From Candidatus Woesebacteria bacterium GW2011_GWA1_44_23 (lineage in GTDB: Bacteria; Patescibacteriota; Microgenomatia; UBA8517): a DNA stretch of 38,234 nt. Below are positions 23,349 to 30,452 of the stretch, piece after piece (the stretch's first letter is position 1; every line of letters begins with the position of its first letter). Both the position numbers and the translations under genes were made by a program. The notes beneath the pieces were generated by a model that worked only from the letters and a program-made list of their open reading frames with translations, was not told the origin of the DNA and did no database searches. The stretch is from the NCBI GenBank assembly GCA_001001045.1, contig LCIL01000008.1, positions 1 to 38,234 of the forward strand, in the 5' to 3' direction.

Positions 23349-23413
23349 AACCTTGGCCTATTGTAGCACTTTGCTGTATTGAAATTTATTGCTTCACGAT
23401 ATTTAATGGACGC

Positions 23414-23542
23414 ATGTCATTAACGATGCAGGATCTCGACGCGATAGAAAAAGTTGTGGGTGAACAAATTGAAGAAAGAACGAAAAATTTACCCACAAGA
23501 GATGAATTTTTTAATAAGTTGAAGATTCAACCCGCTATTTAA
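23414..23542 (+). CDS. 42-residue coiled-coil-like peptide, perhaps truncated
   Basis: A short frame encoding 'MQDLDAIEKVVGEQIEERTK' followed by NLPTRDEFFNKL after a four-residue lead. This acidic helical pattern is common at the N-terminus of longer small coiled-coil proteins in CPR genomes, so this copy may be cut short. GATATT/TATTTA lies 8-10 bases before the ATG. It is the only plus-strand candidate between two minus-strand genes. Moderate confidence that it is translated. Confidence 0.5.
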   Translation: MSLTMQDLDAIEKVVGEQIEERTKNLPTRDEFFNKLKIQPAI

Positions 23543-23555
23543 TTACCCCAAGAGA

Positions 23556-24077
23556 CTAGGGCATGAAGAAGTAATTGTACTCATCAAAGGCAAAATGGCC
23601 CGAGGGTCTATTTAAAAGAATGTCTGCAATCTGCCAGGCATCCATATCCTCAGAGATCCTGTACTCGGCGTTTTTGTCGATGGTCCTGGTTTTACCAACA
23701 CTAATCGCATTTTCGCCTGAAGTTACGTCTTTCGTGTGCTCTAAAGCATATCGGAAACTTTTTTCATCCCTGATAAAACCGTAATAAGCGAGGTTACTGA
23801 CCAGGGCGTCCAGGGTTGTGTTGTTGCTGATTCTCAGATCCACCGTTCCGTCAACTCCGGGCTTTGACCTGATCTCCTGCGCTTCCTGAGGTGTCATTCT
23901 CAAATTTTGGATAAAATAATCTTCAACTTTCTTAGGGGAATTCCAATTCCTTCCCGGGGCATCAAAGCTTTCATCGATAGGATTGGATAGTTTAGAATAT
24001 CCAAAAATACTGACAACTCCAAGAAATATTATGCCTGCAATTACATAAAGACGGTATTTGGAGAAATATTTAACCAT
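23556..24077 (-). CDS. MltG N-terminal-domain paralog without the catalytic domain
   Basis: A 173-residue protein with a membrane helix (about 10-27). Its C-terminal half matches the LysM-like region of the MltG at 12634: 'YYGFIRDEKSF' versus 'DQKFIRDSGAF', and 'YRISEDMDAWQIADIL' versus 'YRLSQDMNAWAVMKKI'. The catalytic YceG domain is absent; the protein ends soon after with 'FDEYNYFFMP'. It may bind glycan strands and tune MltG, or be a remnant of a larger gene. TAAAAT (24086-24091) ends eight bases before the ATG, so its promoter is intact. Confidence 0.7.
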   Translation of the reverse strand: MVKYFSKYRLYVIAGIIFLGVVSIFGYSKLSNPIDESFDAPGRNWNSPKKVEDYFIQNLRMTPQEAQEIRSKPGVDGTVDLRISNNTTLDALVSNLAYYGFIRDEKSFRYALEHTKDVTSGENAISVGKTRTIDKNAEYRISEDMDAWQIADILLNRPSGHFAFDEYNYFFMP

Positions 24078-24194
24078 CCTGCCCTATTTTAACACTTTCC
24101 CGTTTGACTTCACTCAGTCAATCTGCTTTCTTTCCTTCCCCATAGCCAAAATTTTTTCAAAATCTTCCACATTACCCACAAAACATATTGGTTT

Positions 24195-24698
24195 TCAGGC
24201 AAGCTTCTCACCCTTGTAATTTTGTTCCTTAATATTAAATCCAACTTTAAGTTTATTCATTACTTCTCTTTCAATTGGACCGGCTTTCGGGTAAATTGCT
24301 CTAAATCTCTTCTTAAAGTTTTTGCTCCAATTTTTCCCTTGAATATGGTTTCTTGCTAAGCTGGATTTATACCTTTCTATTTCATTTGCAATAATTATTT
24401 CCTCCATGGGTCCTCTCAAGGCGAGGTTGTTTTCGTATGTGTCGCTGTTATATAACTCCATAGGTAGGGTTAAGAGGTGATCACGGTAATCGTTATTCAT
24501 AACTATATTCGGATTTGCTATCCTATTAAATACTTCCGGAATGTCGGGAAAAAACTTTGGTAAATTCTCACCACAACCCATTTTCATGACTGCATCCGTA
24601 AAACCTTCTTTTGTATTTAGAGGCGGTTTGAATAAATTAAGATCAATAATGTGTTTTAAAGGAATTTCTCTTGTTATATCTAAATCTACTTTATCCAC
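24195..24698 (-). CDS. Hypothetical protein, unknown family
   Basis: A 167-residue soluble, mostly helical protein with a basic C-terminal third ('NWSKNFKKRFRAIYPKAGPI'). No motif recognised. The start is GTG, six bases after TAAAAT (24705-24710), as for the other leaderless genes. AT-rich like the preceding defence genes, so probably part of the same accessory segment. Confidence 0.62.
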   Translation of the reverse strand: MDKVDLDITREIPLKHIIDLNLFKPPLNTKEGFTDAVMKMGCGENLPKFFPDIPEVFNRIANPNIVMNNDYRDHLLTLPMELYNSDTYENNLALRGPMEEIIIANEIERYKSSLARNHIQGKNWSKNFKKRFRAIYPKAGPIEREVMNKLKVGFNIKEQNYKGEKLA

Positions 24699-24779
24699 AA
24701 AAACATTTTACATCCTTTTAAAACTAAACTCCATACAGGGCAATTGGCGACTCTGATTAGACAAATATGAAGTGAAGAT

Positions 24780-24852
24780 AAATTTGTAGCGCCTGCAGGA
24801 TGTAAATAAAAATAAACAATCCTGCAGGCGCAGTCCTCGGTATTACAAATTT
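24780..24852. repeat. Nested perfect inverted repeats (13 bp inside 9 bp)
   Basis: The inner arms GCGCCTGCAGGAT (24789-24801) and ATCCTGCAGGCGC (24819-24831) pair perfectly around a 17-base A-rich loop. The outer arms AAATTTGTA (24780-24788) and TACAAATTT (24844-24852) also pair perfectly, but 12 extra bases sit on the right side only. There is no T-run on either side, so this is not an ordinary terminator. It touches the stop codon of the minus-strand gene at 24852-25067 and could be a 3' RNA structure or a small palindromic mobile repeat. Confidence 0.75.
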
Positions 24853-25067
24853 CATAAATGGCGGAGCCTATTGATCATTAGCCATACGGCTAATAATAAA
24901 AACCATACGGTAAACAACCCTCCACAACATGACGTATACGCCATTCCCAGGTCCAAATGTGATACGTAATTAAACACGTCTCTTACCATTGCGTTAAACA
25001 AAGAAAAAGCAAACAGCAAAATGAATGGGATCGCGATCAAAAACAACAGCCAATGTGACGTGCGCAT
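24852..25067 (-). CDS. Small two-helix membrane protein
   Basis: A 71-residue protein with two membrane helices (about 5-27 and 47-66) separated by a short loop with 'YTSCCGG'. It has a clear AGGAGG ribosome-binding site (25075-25080), seven bases from the ATG, so unlike most genes here its mRNA has a leader. Its stop codon lies in the outer arm of the nested inverted repeat. No family recognised. Confidence 0.6.
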   Translation of the reverse strand: MRTSHWLLFLIAIPFILLFAFSLFNAMVRDVFNYVSHLDLGMAYTSCCGGLFTVWFLLLAVWLMINRLRHL

Positions 25068-25279
25068 TGCACAGCCTCCTTTTCTTTAAAGTGCCAGGTT
25101 AGTTTATATATGAAATATAATACTCAAGGAACCATATTATAGGACAGGTGAGTATTTATGTCAATCGATGGACGTTGTATTTAACAAAGCGTCGCAAGGC
25201 AATCGACCGACTTTTACACATTAAGGTGAAGGGAATGTTTTTGTTTTTTTGAACCACATGGATTTGAAAGATCCGGTTA

Positions 25280-26029
25280 TTAAGACTTTTCGGCAACGAG
25301 AACTATTCTATGGCGCTGAAGGGCTATTCCTTTTTCCGTTTTGTGCTCTGCGATATACCGTGCAAGATTGTCTCTGTCTTTTATGGGGTCGTAATCCTCA
25401 AAAATAGGGACTTTCTCCAGATAACTGCTCAGATCAACCGATGTTTTAAAATATTCGGTATATAAGTACTCTCCCGCACAGGAAACCGTAAGCCAGACAT
25501 CTTCAAGATCCTTAATGTCCCTTTTTAAAACAGGTTCGTTCCACTTTCCGTAATTCTGACCTCTCCCGAAAATTTCTTTTATCGCCCGTGCATCCTGTTC
25601 ACCGACTTTTATTCCGATGTACTTGCCTCCGGGAACAAGAAGTCTTTCAAATTCAAGGTAGTCCGTGGGGCCGCGTCTGGAATAAATGACTCCGAAGATT
25701 TCGGAAAAGTATTGATTATGGAATATATCAATCTTCCTGAAACTGACGTTTGTTATTCCCGTTTCCTTTTGCAATTTACATGCGGTTTCTAGCATGCTGT
25801 CGGAGGTTTCTATTGCCGTGATTTTTTTAAAGTTCGGGGCGACACTTAGCGTAAATCTTCCGTCTCTGGAACCCACATCCAAAGCTTCTATACGGGAATC
25901 CGCGGCCTGCAGGAGTTCGCTTATAAATCTTTCTTCAGGGTCCTCACCGGGAAACTCTTTCTGCATGTCAACTTCCGTAGAATAGTTTTCGAATTTCTCG
26001 GCTACTTTATTGTAAAAATCAATTTCCAT
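25280..26029 (-). CDS. Class I SAM-dependent methyltransferase
   Basis: A 249-residue protein with a Rossmann methyltransferase fold. Motif I is 'EALDVGSRDGRF', followed by 'KKITAIETSDSMLETACKLQ' and 'FRKIDIFHN'; 'RLLVPGGKYIGIKV' is the usual post-core strand. The target (protein, RNA or small molecule) cannot be told. TATTAT (26036-26041) ends six bases before the ATG. The Rpf-like gene lies 17 bases upstream on the same strand. Confidence 0.85.
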   Translation of the reverse strand: MEIDFYNKVAEKFENYSTEVDMQKEFPGEDPEERFISELLQAADSRIEALDVGSRDGRFTLSVAPNFKKITAIETSDSMLETACKLQKETGITNVSFRKIDIFHNQYFSEIFGVIYSRRGPTDYLEFERLLVPGGKYIGIKVGEQDARAIKEIFGRGQNYGKWNEPVLKRDIKDLEDVWLTVSCAGEYLYTEYFKTSVDLSSYLEKVPIFEDYDPIKDRDNLARYIAEHKTEKGIALQRHRIVLVAEKS

Positions 26030-26046
26030 GGGGATATAATAGCACC

Positions 26047-26574
26047 TTAAGGGTAGCAGTTGGGCCAGAGGGCACTTTTTCCGATACTTAGGGCGTAGGC
26101 AGCGGTTTGAACGGCTTCCTCCGCATTAAAGCGCAGGTTTGCGTCCGGATCCTCTCCGATTTTTACTCTCAGGTTTTTCCAGGTAACGGCTCCGAACTGA
26201 TAAAGGCCGGCATATCCTAAATTTTGGGCTAAAGGGTTAAATCCTGATTCGCAGATTGCCATGTAGCGCAAAACGTCAGGGCTTACCCCATACTGCCCTG
26301 CAAACCTGTTTATAAACTCATTAATTTGCTGGGAAGTGTATTTTGGCTGCGGAACGGGCGTTGGGGTTTTGGTCGGGGTAGGTTTGGGCTTTGGTGTAGG
26401 GGTAGGTGTCGGGGTGGCAGTCGGCGTTGGAACGGCGGTTGGAACGGGTGTTGCCGTAAAGGTGGTTACTTCTGCCAAAATTTTTTGCTGGGACTTGTCC
26501 CTATTTATCAAGAGTAGGGCAATGCCTTCCCCTGTAAGAACCAAAAGAAGAAAATATAAAACAAGCGTTTTCAT
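26047..26574 (-). CDS. Secreted Rpf/SLT-like cell-wall hydrolase with Pro/Thr linker
   Basis: A 175-residue protein: signal or anchor helix (about 3-23), a Thr-Pro repeat linker (about 38-77) and a lysozyme-like domain. 'MAICESGFNPLAQN' gives likely catalytic Glu109, and 'GYAGLYQFGAVTWKNL' matches the G.YQF..TW pattern of resuscitation-promoting-factor and SLT domains. It should act on peptidoglycan outside the cell. TAAAAT (26582-26587) ends seven bases before the ATG. The linker DNA gives G-rich runs on the plus strand. Confidence 0.86.
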   Translation of the reverse strand: MKTLVLYFLLLVLTGEGIALLLINRDKSQQKILAEVTTFTATPVPTAVPTPTATPTPTPTPKPKPTPTKTPTPVPQPKYTSQQINEFINRFAGQYGVSPDVLRYMAICESGFNPLAQNLGYAGLYQFGAVTWKNLRVKIGEDPDANLRFNAEEAVQTAAYALSIGKSALWPNCYP

Positions 26575-26598
26575 CCGCGCTATTTTACCATGCTTAAT

Positions 26599-27228
26599 TC
26601 ATTTATTTTCAACTTGTCCCTTTGCGATTTTAATAGGCTTAATTTTTAACTGAAAGGCATCATCGATTTCCAAAGACTGCATCTGGAATCCTGTTATGTA
26701 GTCTGGGTGAAATTTGAATTTTTTTGCCGCCTGGTCAAATATCTCGCTATCCCAGATATTTACTATCAACTCCTCGGTAATTACACCTATGTAATCGGGG
26801 ATTCCCTGTCCTTTTACCCGAGAGTAGAGAACGGCGGTTTTAACGTCGGCGGGTTTCATCTCCCAGCACTTGGAGGTAATCATATTAAGGGTTTCTCCTG
26901 TATCACATATCTCATCTACCACCAAAACCTTCTTTCTTTTTAAGTCTTTTGCGGGCAAAACCGACCATACGGGGCGTTCGTGTTTAATGACATTGTTTTC
27001 CCTTCTCGATATGCGAATGGGGAAAAGATCTTTTTGAAGCATGTGTGATACTAGGGTGGCTGCCATAAGGCCACCACGGCCGTTGCCTACTATGACGTCG
27101 GGATCGTACTTGGCTATATTTTGTACAAGACCTTTGCAAAGCCTATGGAAAACTTCCCAGGAAACGGGTCGTATTCCAACCTTTTCCTTGTACGGATATT
27201 CCTTGTATCTTTTATCTTGTTCAACCAT
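26599..27228 (-). CDS. Phosphoribosyltransferase domain protein
   Basis: A 209-residue type I phosphoribosyltransferase. The PRPP-binding loop is 'VLVVDEICDTGETL' (101-114), and 'VIVGNGRGGLMAATLVSHML' is the first loop region. The gene resembles xanthine/hypoxanthine phosphoribosyltransferases acting in purine salvage, which suits an organism with limited nucleotide synthesis, but the base specificity cannot be read off. TACAAT lies about 20 bases before the ATG, so it has a short leader. Confidence 0.85.
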   Translation of the reverse strand: MVEQDKRYKEYPYKEKVGIRPVSWEVFHRLCKGLVQNIAKYDPDVIVGNGRGGLMAATLVSHMLQKDLFPIRISRRENNVIKHERPVWSVLPAKDLKRKKVLVVDEICDTGETLNMITSKCWEMKPADVKTAVLYSRVKGQGIPDYIGVITEELIVNIWDSEIFDQAAKKFKFHPDYITGFQMQSLEIDDAFQLKIKPIKIAKGQVENK

Positions 27229-27263
27229 GTTCCCAATAAAGAAGTGTTATTGTACCATTTTAG

Positions 27264-27285
27264 AGGCAACCAGGCTATTTGCCTG
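27264..27285. repeat. Inverted repeats in the leader region of the phosphoribosyltransferase gene
   Basis: CAGGC (27271-27275) and GCCTG (27281-27285) form a perfect 5-bp hairpin with a TATTT loop. AGGCAA (27264-27269) can alternatively pair with TTGCCT (27279-27284). The site is upstream of the minus-strand gene ending at 27228 and could be an operator. The rest of 27229-27366 shows no gene. Confidence 0.35.
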
Positions 27286-27366
27286 CCGCGCCCGGGGGAT
27301 GGACTATGCCGGTTTGAACTGGGTAACCCGCTTTACCTCCTTCACTCACAGAATAAGGGCGTTTTG

Positions 27367-27828
27367 TTATAGTATTCCCGAGATAACGCCCGCGTGGTTT
27401 TCTTCTCCTGCCGAATACAAAAATCTTTCTCCGGCTGATTTGCCCGAAATTGCACTACCCAGCGGGGAGTCGGGCGAAATAAAATTAATTCCTGAGATAT
27501 AGGCGGAGTTTTTTACAAAATAGAACTCCGAAATTCTTCCGTCGTCAAATGTTACGGAAGTAAAGCAAACGGGGGACACGGTTTCTGGCACGGCGCCTAT
27601 CCGGGATTCTTCAATTTCCGCTTTAAGTTTTTTGAGCTGTTCAAGCTTTTGATAACTTAAAAGTGCCGTATTACCGGCATGTTCCGCATCTCCAGCGGCG
27701 GAATAGGAAGTGGCTAACCCATGGCTTGCTTCGTTTGCAGTCTTTCTTGTATGCAAAGCGGAAACTTCGGCTTTCCCGAGTTCTTCCTTTAGCCTTGCTG
27801 CCAGATTCTCAAGTTTTTGTCTTTTCAT
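27367..27828 (-). CDS. GreA/GreB-like transcription elongation factor
   Basis: A 153-residue protein. Residues 1-75 form a charged helical (coiled-coil) region. The C-terminal domain ends with 'FISPDSPLGSAISGKSAGER', the conserved SPLG..L.GK..GD pattern of the GreA/GreB FKBP-like domain. Gre factors rescue backtracked RNA polymerase. The coiled coil is shorter and different from standard GreA, so it may be a Gre-like regulator. I choose the ATG at 27828: TACAAT (27835-27840) ends six bases before it. It is divergent from the ATP-grasp gene. Confidence 0.78.
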   Translation of the reverse strand: MKRQKLENLAARLKEELGKAEVSALHTRKTANEASHGLATSYSAAGDAEHAGNTALLSYQKLEQLKKLKAEIEESRIGAVPETVSPVCFTSVTFDDGRISEFYFVKNSAYISGINFISPDSPLGSAISGKSAGERFLYSAGEENHAGVISGIL

Positions 27829-27873
27829 TAAGCAATTGTACCACCGGTGCAATGTCTGCTATATTATTTAAAT

Positions 27874-28938
27874 ATGCCAAATGTGCTTCAAGGAAAAAAG
27901 TTGGGTTTTATTTATAACGTCAGACATAAGTATCCCGATCCCAAAGACCCCGAAACTTTCAATGAGACGGATTTTGACGACCCTGTCACGATTGAATCTA
28001 TAGTGACGCACCTTACAAACATAGGCTTTGATGTTTTGGCTATCGAATCCGACACCCGGGCGGAGGAAATTTTGATTAGGGAAAAGGAGAATATCGGTTT
28101 TATCCTGAATTATTCGGAGGAGGTTTTCGGCTCAAACCCTAAAATTTATATGGCCGAGGTTTTGGAAAAAATAGGCCTTCCTTTTTCCGGTTGTTCCAAT
28201 GAAGTTCAAAATATAGTCATAAATAAGGGCAAGATGAAGGAGGTTTTGCTTTCCAAAAACGTTCCCACTTTACGTTTTCAGGTTATGAAAAGTGAGGGTG
28301 AAAGATTGGATCCCGAACTCCGCTTCCCCGTCATCGTAAAACCCATCGCCAGGGGGTCTTCCGCGGGAATAACGAATAAAAGCGTTGTCCACAGGGACAA
28401 AGAATTGCACGAACAGGTTAAATTTATTCTTGATACTTTTAAAGAGCCTGCATTAATTGAACCTTTCATAGAAGGCAGAGAGTTTTCCGTAGGAATGTTG
28501 GGAAATCCTCCCGAAGTTTTTCCTATAATCGAACCCAAACACGAAAGCCTTCCCAAAGATTATTACCACATTGATTCGCTGGAGGTTAAATGGCTCTTGG
28601 AAGAGGAGTTGGGGGAAAACTATTTTAATTGTCCCGCCAAGGTGGAACCCAAGCTTAAAGACCGCATAGAAAAGGTTTGTCTTTCCGCATGGGAGGCTCT
28701 TGATATTACCGACTTTTGCAGGATTGATCTCAGGGCAGACTCTGTGGGAGATATATACGTTCTTGATATCAATACACCCCCCGGCTTAATTCCTCCGGAA
28801 ATATCAATGACTTCATATTTTCCGATGGCCGCAAGAGTCATGGGTGATGACTATGAAACACTACTACGTAAAATTATTTCTGAAGGACTCAAAAGATATA
28901 AGCTGGAAGATTCTATTTCCCCAGGTGCGAGGGGTTAA
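27874..28938 (+). CDS. D-alanine-D-alanine ligase-like ATP-grasp enzyme
   Basis: A 354-residue protein. The ATP-grasp domain shows 'FPVIVKPIARGSSAGI', 'ALIEPFIEGREFSVGMLG', and the metal-binding end 'DFCRIDLRAD' and 'YVLDINTPPGL', matching the Ddl family. 'GLPFSGCSNEVQNIVINKG' is also typical. It should join D-alanine or a related amino acid for peptidoglycan, although the first domain is divergent and the substrate may differ. The start at 27874 is preferred: TATATT with a TGC extension (27860-27865) ends eight bases before it. Its 3' end overlaps the convergent cytidine deaminase gene by 26 bases. Confidence 0.85.
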   Translation: MPNVLQGKKLGFIYNVRHKYPDPKDPETFNETDFDDPVTIESIVTHLTNIGFDVLAIESDTRAEEILIREKENIGFILNYSEEVFGSNPKIYMAEVLEKIGLPFSGCSNEVQNIVINKGKMKEVLLSKNVPTLRFQVMKSEGERLDPELRFPVIVKPIARGSSAGITNKSVVHRDKELHEQVKFILDTFKEPALIEPFIEGREFSVGMLGNPPEVFPIIEPKHESLPKDYYHIDSLEVKWLLEEELGENYFNCPAKVEPKLKDRIEKVCLSAWEALDITDFCRIDLRADSVGDIYVLDINTPPGLIPPEISMTSYFPMAARVMGDDYETLLRKIISEGLKRYKLEDSISPGARG

Positions 28939-29416
28939 AGTTGTAGGGGAATATGGCCTTTAGCGAAGTTATTCTTACGACTTCCCCTTCGGTATCGGCA
29001 ACAATAATGAGGCAATTGTCCGTATGCTCCACTATCCTTTGCAAACATTCTCCGCAAGGACCGGAGTTTCCCTTCGCGCAAACCGCAACTGCCCTTATGA
29101 ATTTTCTGTTGGGTATTGAGGCTCCTTCGCTGTTGGCGGCTGCGATTGCCGATCCTTCCGCGTGATTTGTAGGAGAGTAGGCAACCGATTCCGAGTTGCA
29201 TCCTCCGAAGATTTGTCCGTCGGTTGTTAAGAGAGACGCTCCGACATTGTAATGCGAGTAAGGGGTATAGGCACGTCGCCTGTAACTAACGGAGCAGGAA
29301 ACAAGGGCATCGATGACATCTTTTCCCAACTCTTTGACTTCGGATTTAATAAATTTATACTCGGCCAGTAAGTCCGCTTCCGAAGGCGTCCAAATTCTAT
29401 CCGAATAACGTTCCAT
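28913..29416 (-). CDS. cdd: Cytidine deaminase
   Basis: A 167-residue protein with 'RRAYTPYSHYNVGASLLTTD' at the N-terminal side. Zinc ligands are His85 in 'NHAEGSAI', with catalytic Glu87, and Cys121/Cys124 in 'GPCGECLQRI'. It hydrolyses cytidine to uridine in pyrimidine salvage. An extra N-terminal helix of about 45 residues precedes the core. The core 'SESVAYSPTNHAE' differs from the usual NAS...CAE but keeps the metal site. TATAAC lies nine bases before the ATG. Confidence 0.88.
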   Translation of the reverse strand: MERYSDRIWTPSEADLLAEYKFIKSEVKELGKDVIDALVSCSVSYRRRAYTPYSHYNVGASLLTTDGQIFGGCNSESVAYSPTNHAEGSAIAAANSEGASIPNRKFIRAVAVCAKGNSGPCGECLQRIVEHTDNCLIIVADTEGEVVRITSLKAIFPYNFNPSHLGK

Positions 29417-29515
29417 ATATCAGACGTTATACAGCAATTAGCGTAAAAGTCAAAAAGATAGCTTTCTTCCGTGCATGATTTGGCAGGTAATTTGGAGAGG
29501 GTTCAAAAAAGTTTT

Positions 29516-30286
29516 CTATTTTACAAAAATCCAAAAAAGAATTGATAGGGCAATCCTGTAGATTCCGAACGAAGTAAAATCATGTTTTTTAACATAGTTC
29601 ACCAGGAATTTAACCGCGGCAACGGCAAAGAAAAAGGAAAGAACAGATCCGATAAAAAGCGTTAAGACCCCGCCTTGAGTTATCATGTCCCGGGATTTAT
29701 ATATATCAAAAACTGTTGCCGCAAACATGGTTGGCACTGCCAAAATGAATGAAAATTCTACTGCAGCTTCGCGTTTCAAACCCGTCAAAAGCCCGCCCAC
29801 AATTGTTGCTGCGGCCCTTGAAACGCCGGGAATAACCGAAATCGACTGAAAAGTACCGATAATAAAAGCTTGTTTATAAGTGATTTCGGAGGATTTTTTA
29901 ACTTCCGACTTCTTTCTTTTTAAAAACCATTCCACTGCGATCAAGGCAACACCTCCCCAAAAAAGGGCATTAAGAGTTATTGAACTGCTTCCGAGAAGTA
30001 CCTCCTTGATAAGAGGATAAAGGGTGGCTCCGACAACGGCGGTGGGGATAAATGCCACAAATATTTTTTTGACAAGATCACGGCTCATCAATAACTTTTT
30101 GAAGTAAAGTACGACTATTGCCAAAATTGCACCGAGCTGGATTACTATCTCAAAAGTTTTAACAAAGTCGGTTTCGGCAATTCCCATTAGTTTCGAGGCT
30201 AAAATAAGATGCCCTGTGGAGGAAATAGGCAGGAATTCCGTTAAGCCCTCAAGAGCGGAAAGGATTAAAACTTGGATAGAGTTCAT
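29516..30286 (-). CDS. uppP: Undecaprenyl-diphosphatase UppP (BacA)
   Basis: A 256-residue membrane protein with about eight helices. Signature motifs are 'ALEGLTEFLPISSTGHL' (12-28) and 'PGVSRAAATIVGGLL' (near 155-169). It removes a phosphate from undecaprenyl diphosphate so that the lipid carrier for cell-wall precursors can be reused. TATACT (30293-30298) ends six bases before the ATG. Confidence 0.94.
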   Translation of the reverse strand: MNSIQVLILSALEGLTEFLPISSTGHLILASKLMGIAETDFVKTFEIVIQLGAILAIVVLYFKKLLMSRDLVKKIFVAFIPTAVVGATLYPLIKEVLLGSSSITLNALFWGGVALIAVEWFLKRKKSEVKKSSEITYKQAFIIGTFQSISVIPGVSRAAATIVGGLLTGLKREAAVEFSFILAVPTMFAATVFDIYKSRDMITQGGVLTLFIGSVLSFFFAVAAVKFLVNYVKKHDFTSFGIYRIALSILFWIFVK

Positions 30287-30335
30287 CGATTCAGTATATT
30301 CGTGTTATAATTTGTGGTCAAATACTAGTGTATAA

Positions 30336-30406
30336 GGGCCTGTAGTATACTGGTAGCACGCGCCCATGGCATGGGTGAAAAGCGGGTTCGATTCCCGCCA
30401 GGTCCA
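30336..30406 (+). tRNA. tRNA-Ala(GGC)
   Basis: A 71-base tRNA. Acceptor GGGCCTG pairs with CAGGTCC and contains the G3-U70 pair that marks alanine tRNAs. The anticodon stem CGCCC/GGGTG has loop ATGGCAT, giving anticodon GGC. T arm GCGGG-TTCGATT-CCCGC; discriminator A; no encoded CCA. Confidence 0.93.
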
Positions 30407-30452
30407 CCCAAAGGATTGCTAATTAGCTTCATTTGGCGTAAAATATCCTATA

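Noticed and set aside
25140-25260. Short plus-strand frames of 8 and 18 codons
   Set aside because: No initiation signal, no recognisable product and no overlap with a downstream gene.
27229-27366. Possible structured RNA or tRNA in the gap before the phosphoribosyltransferase gene
   Set aside because: The T-arm-like GTTCAAAC has no pairing flanks and no acceptor or anticodon arms could be built on either strand.
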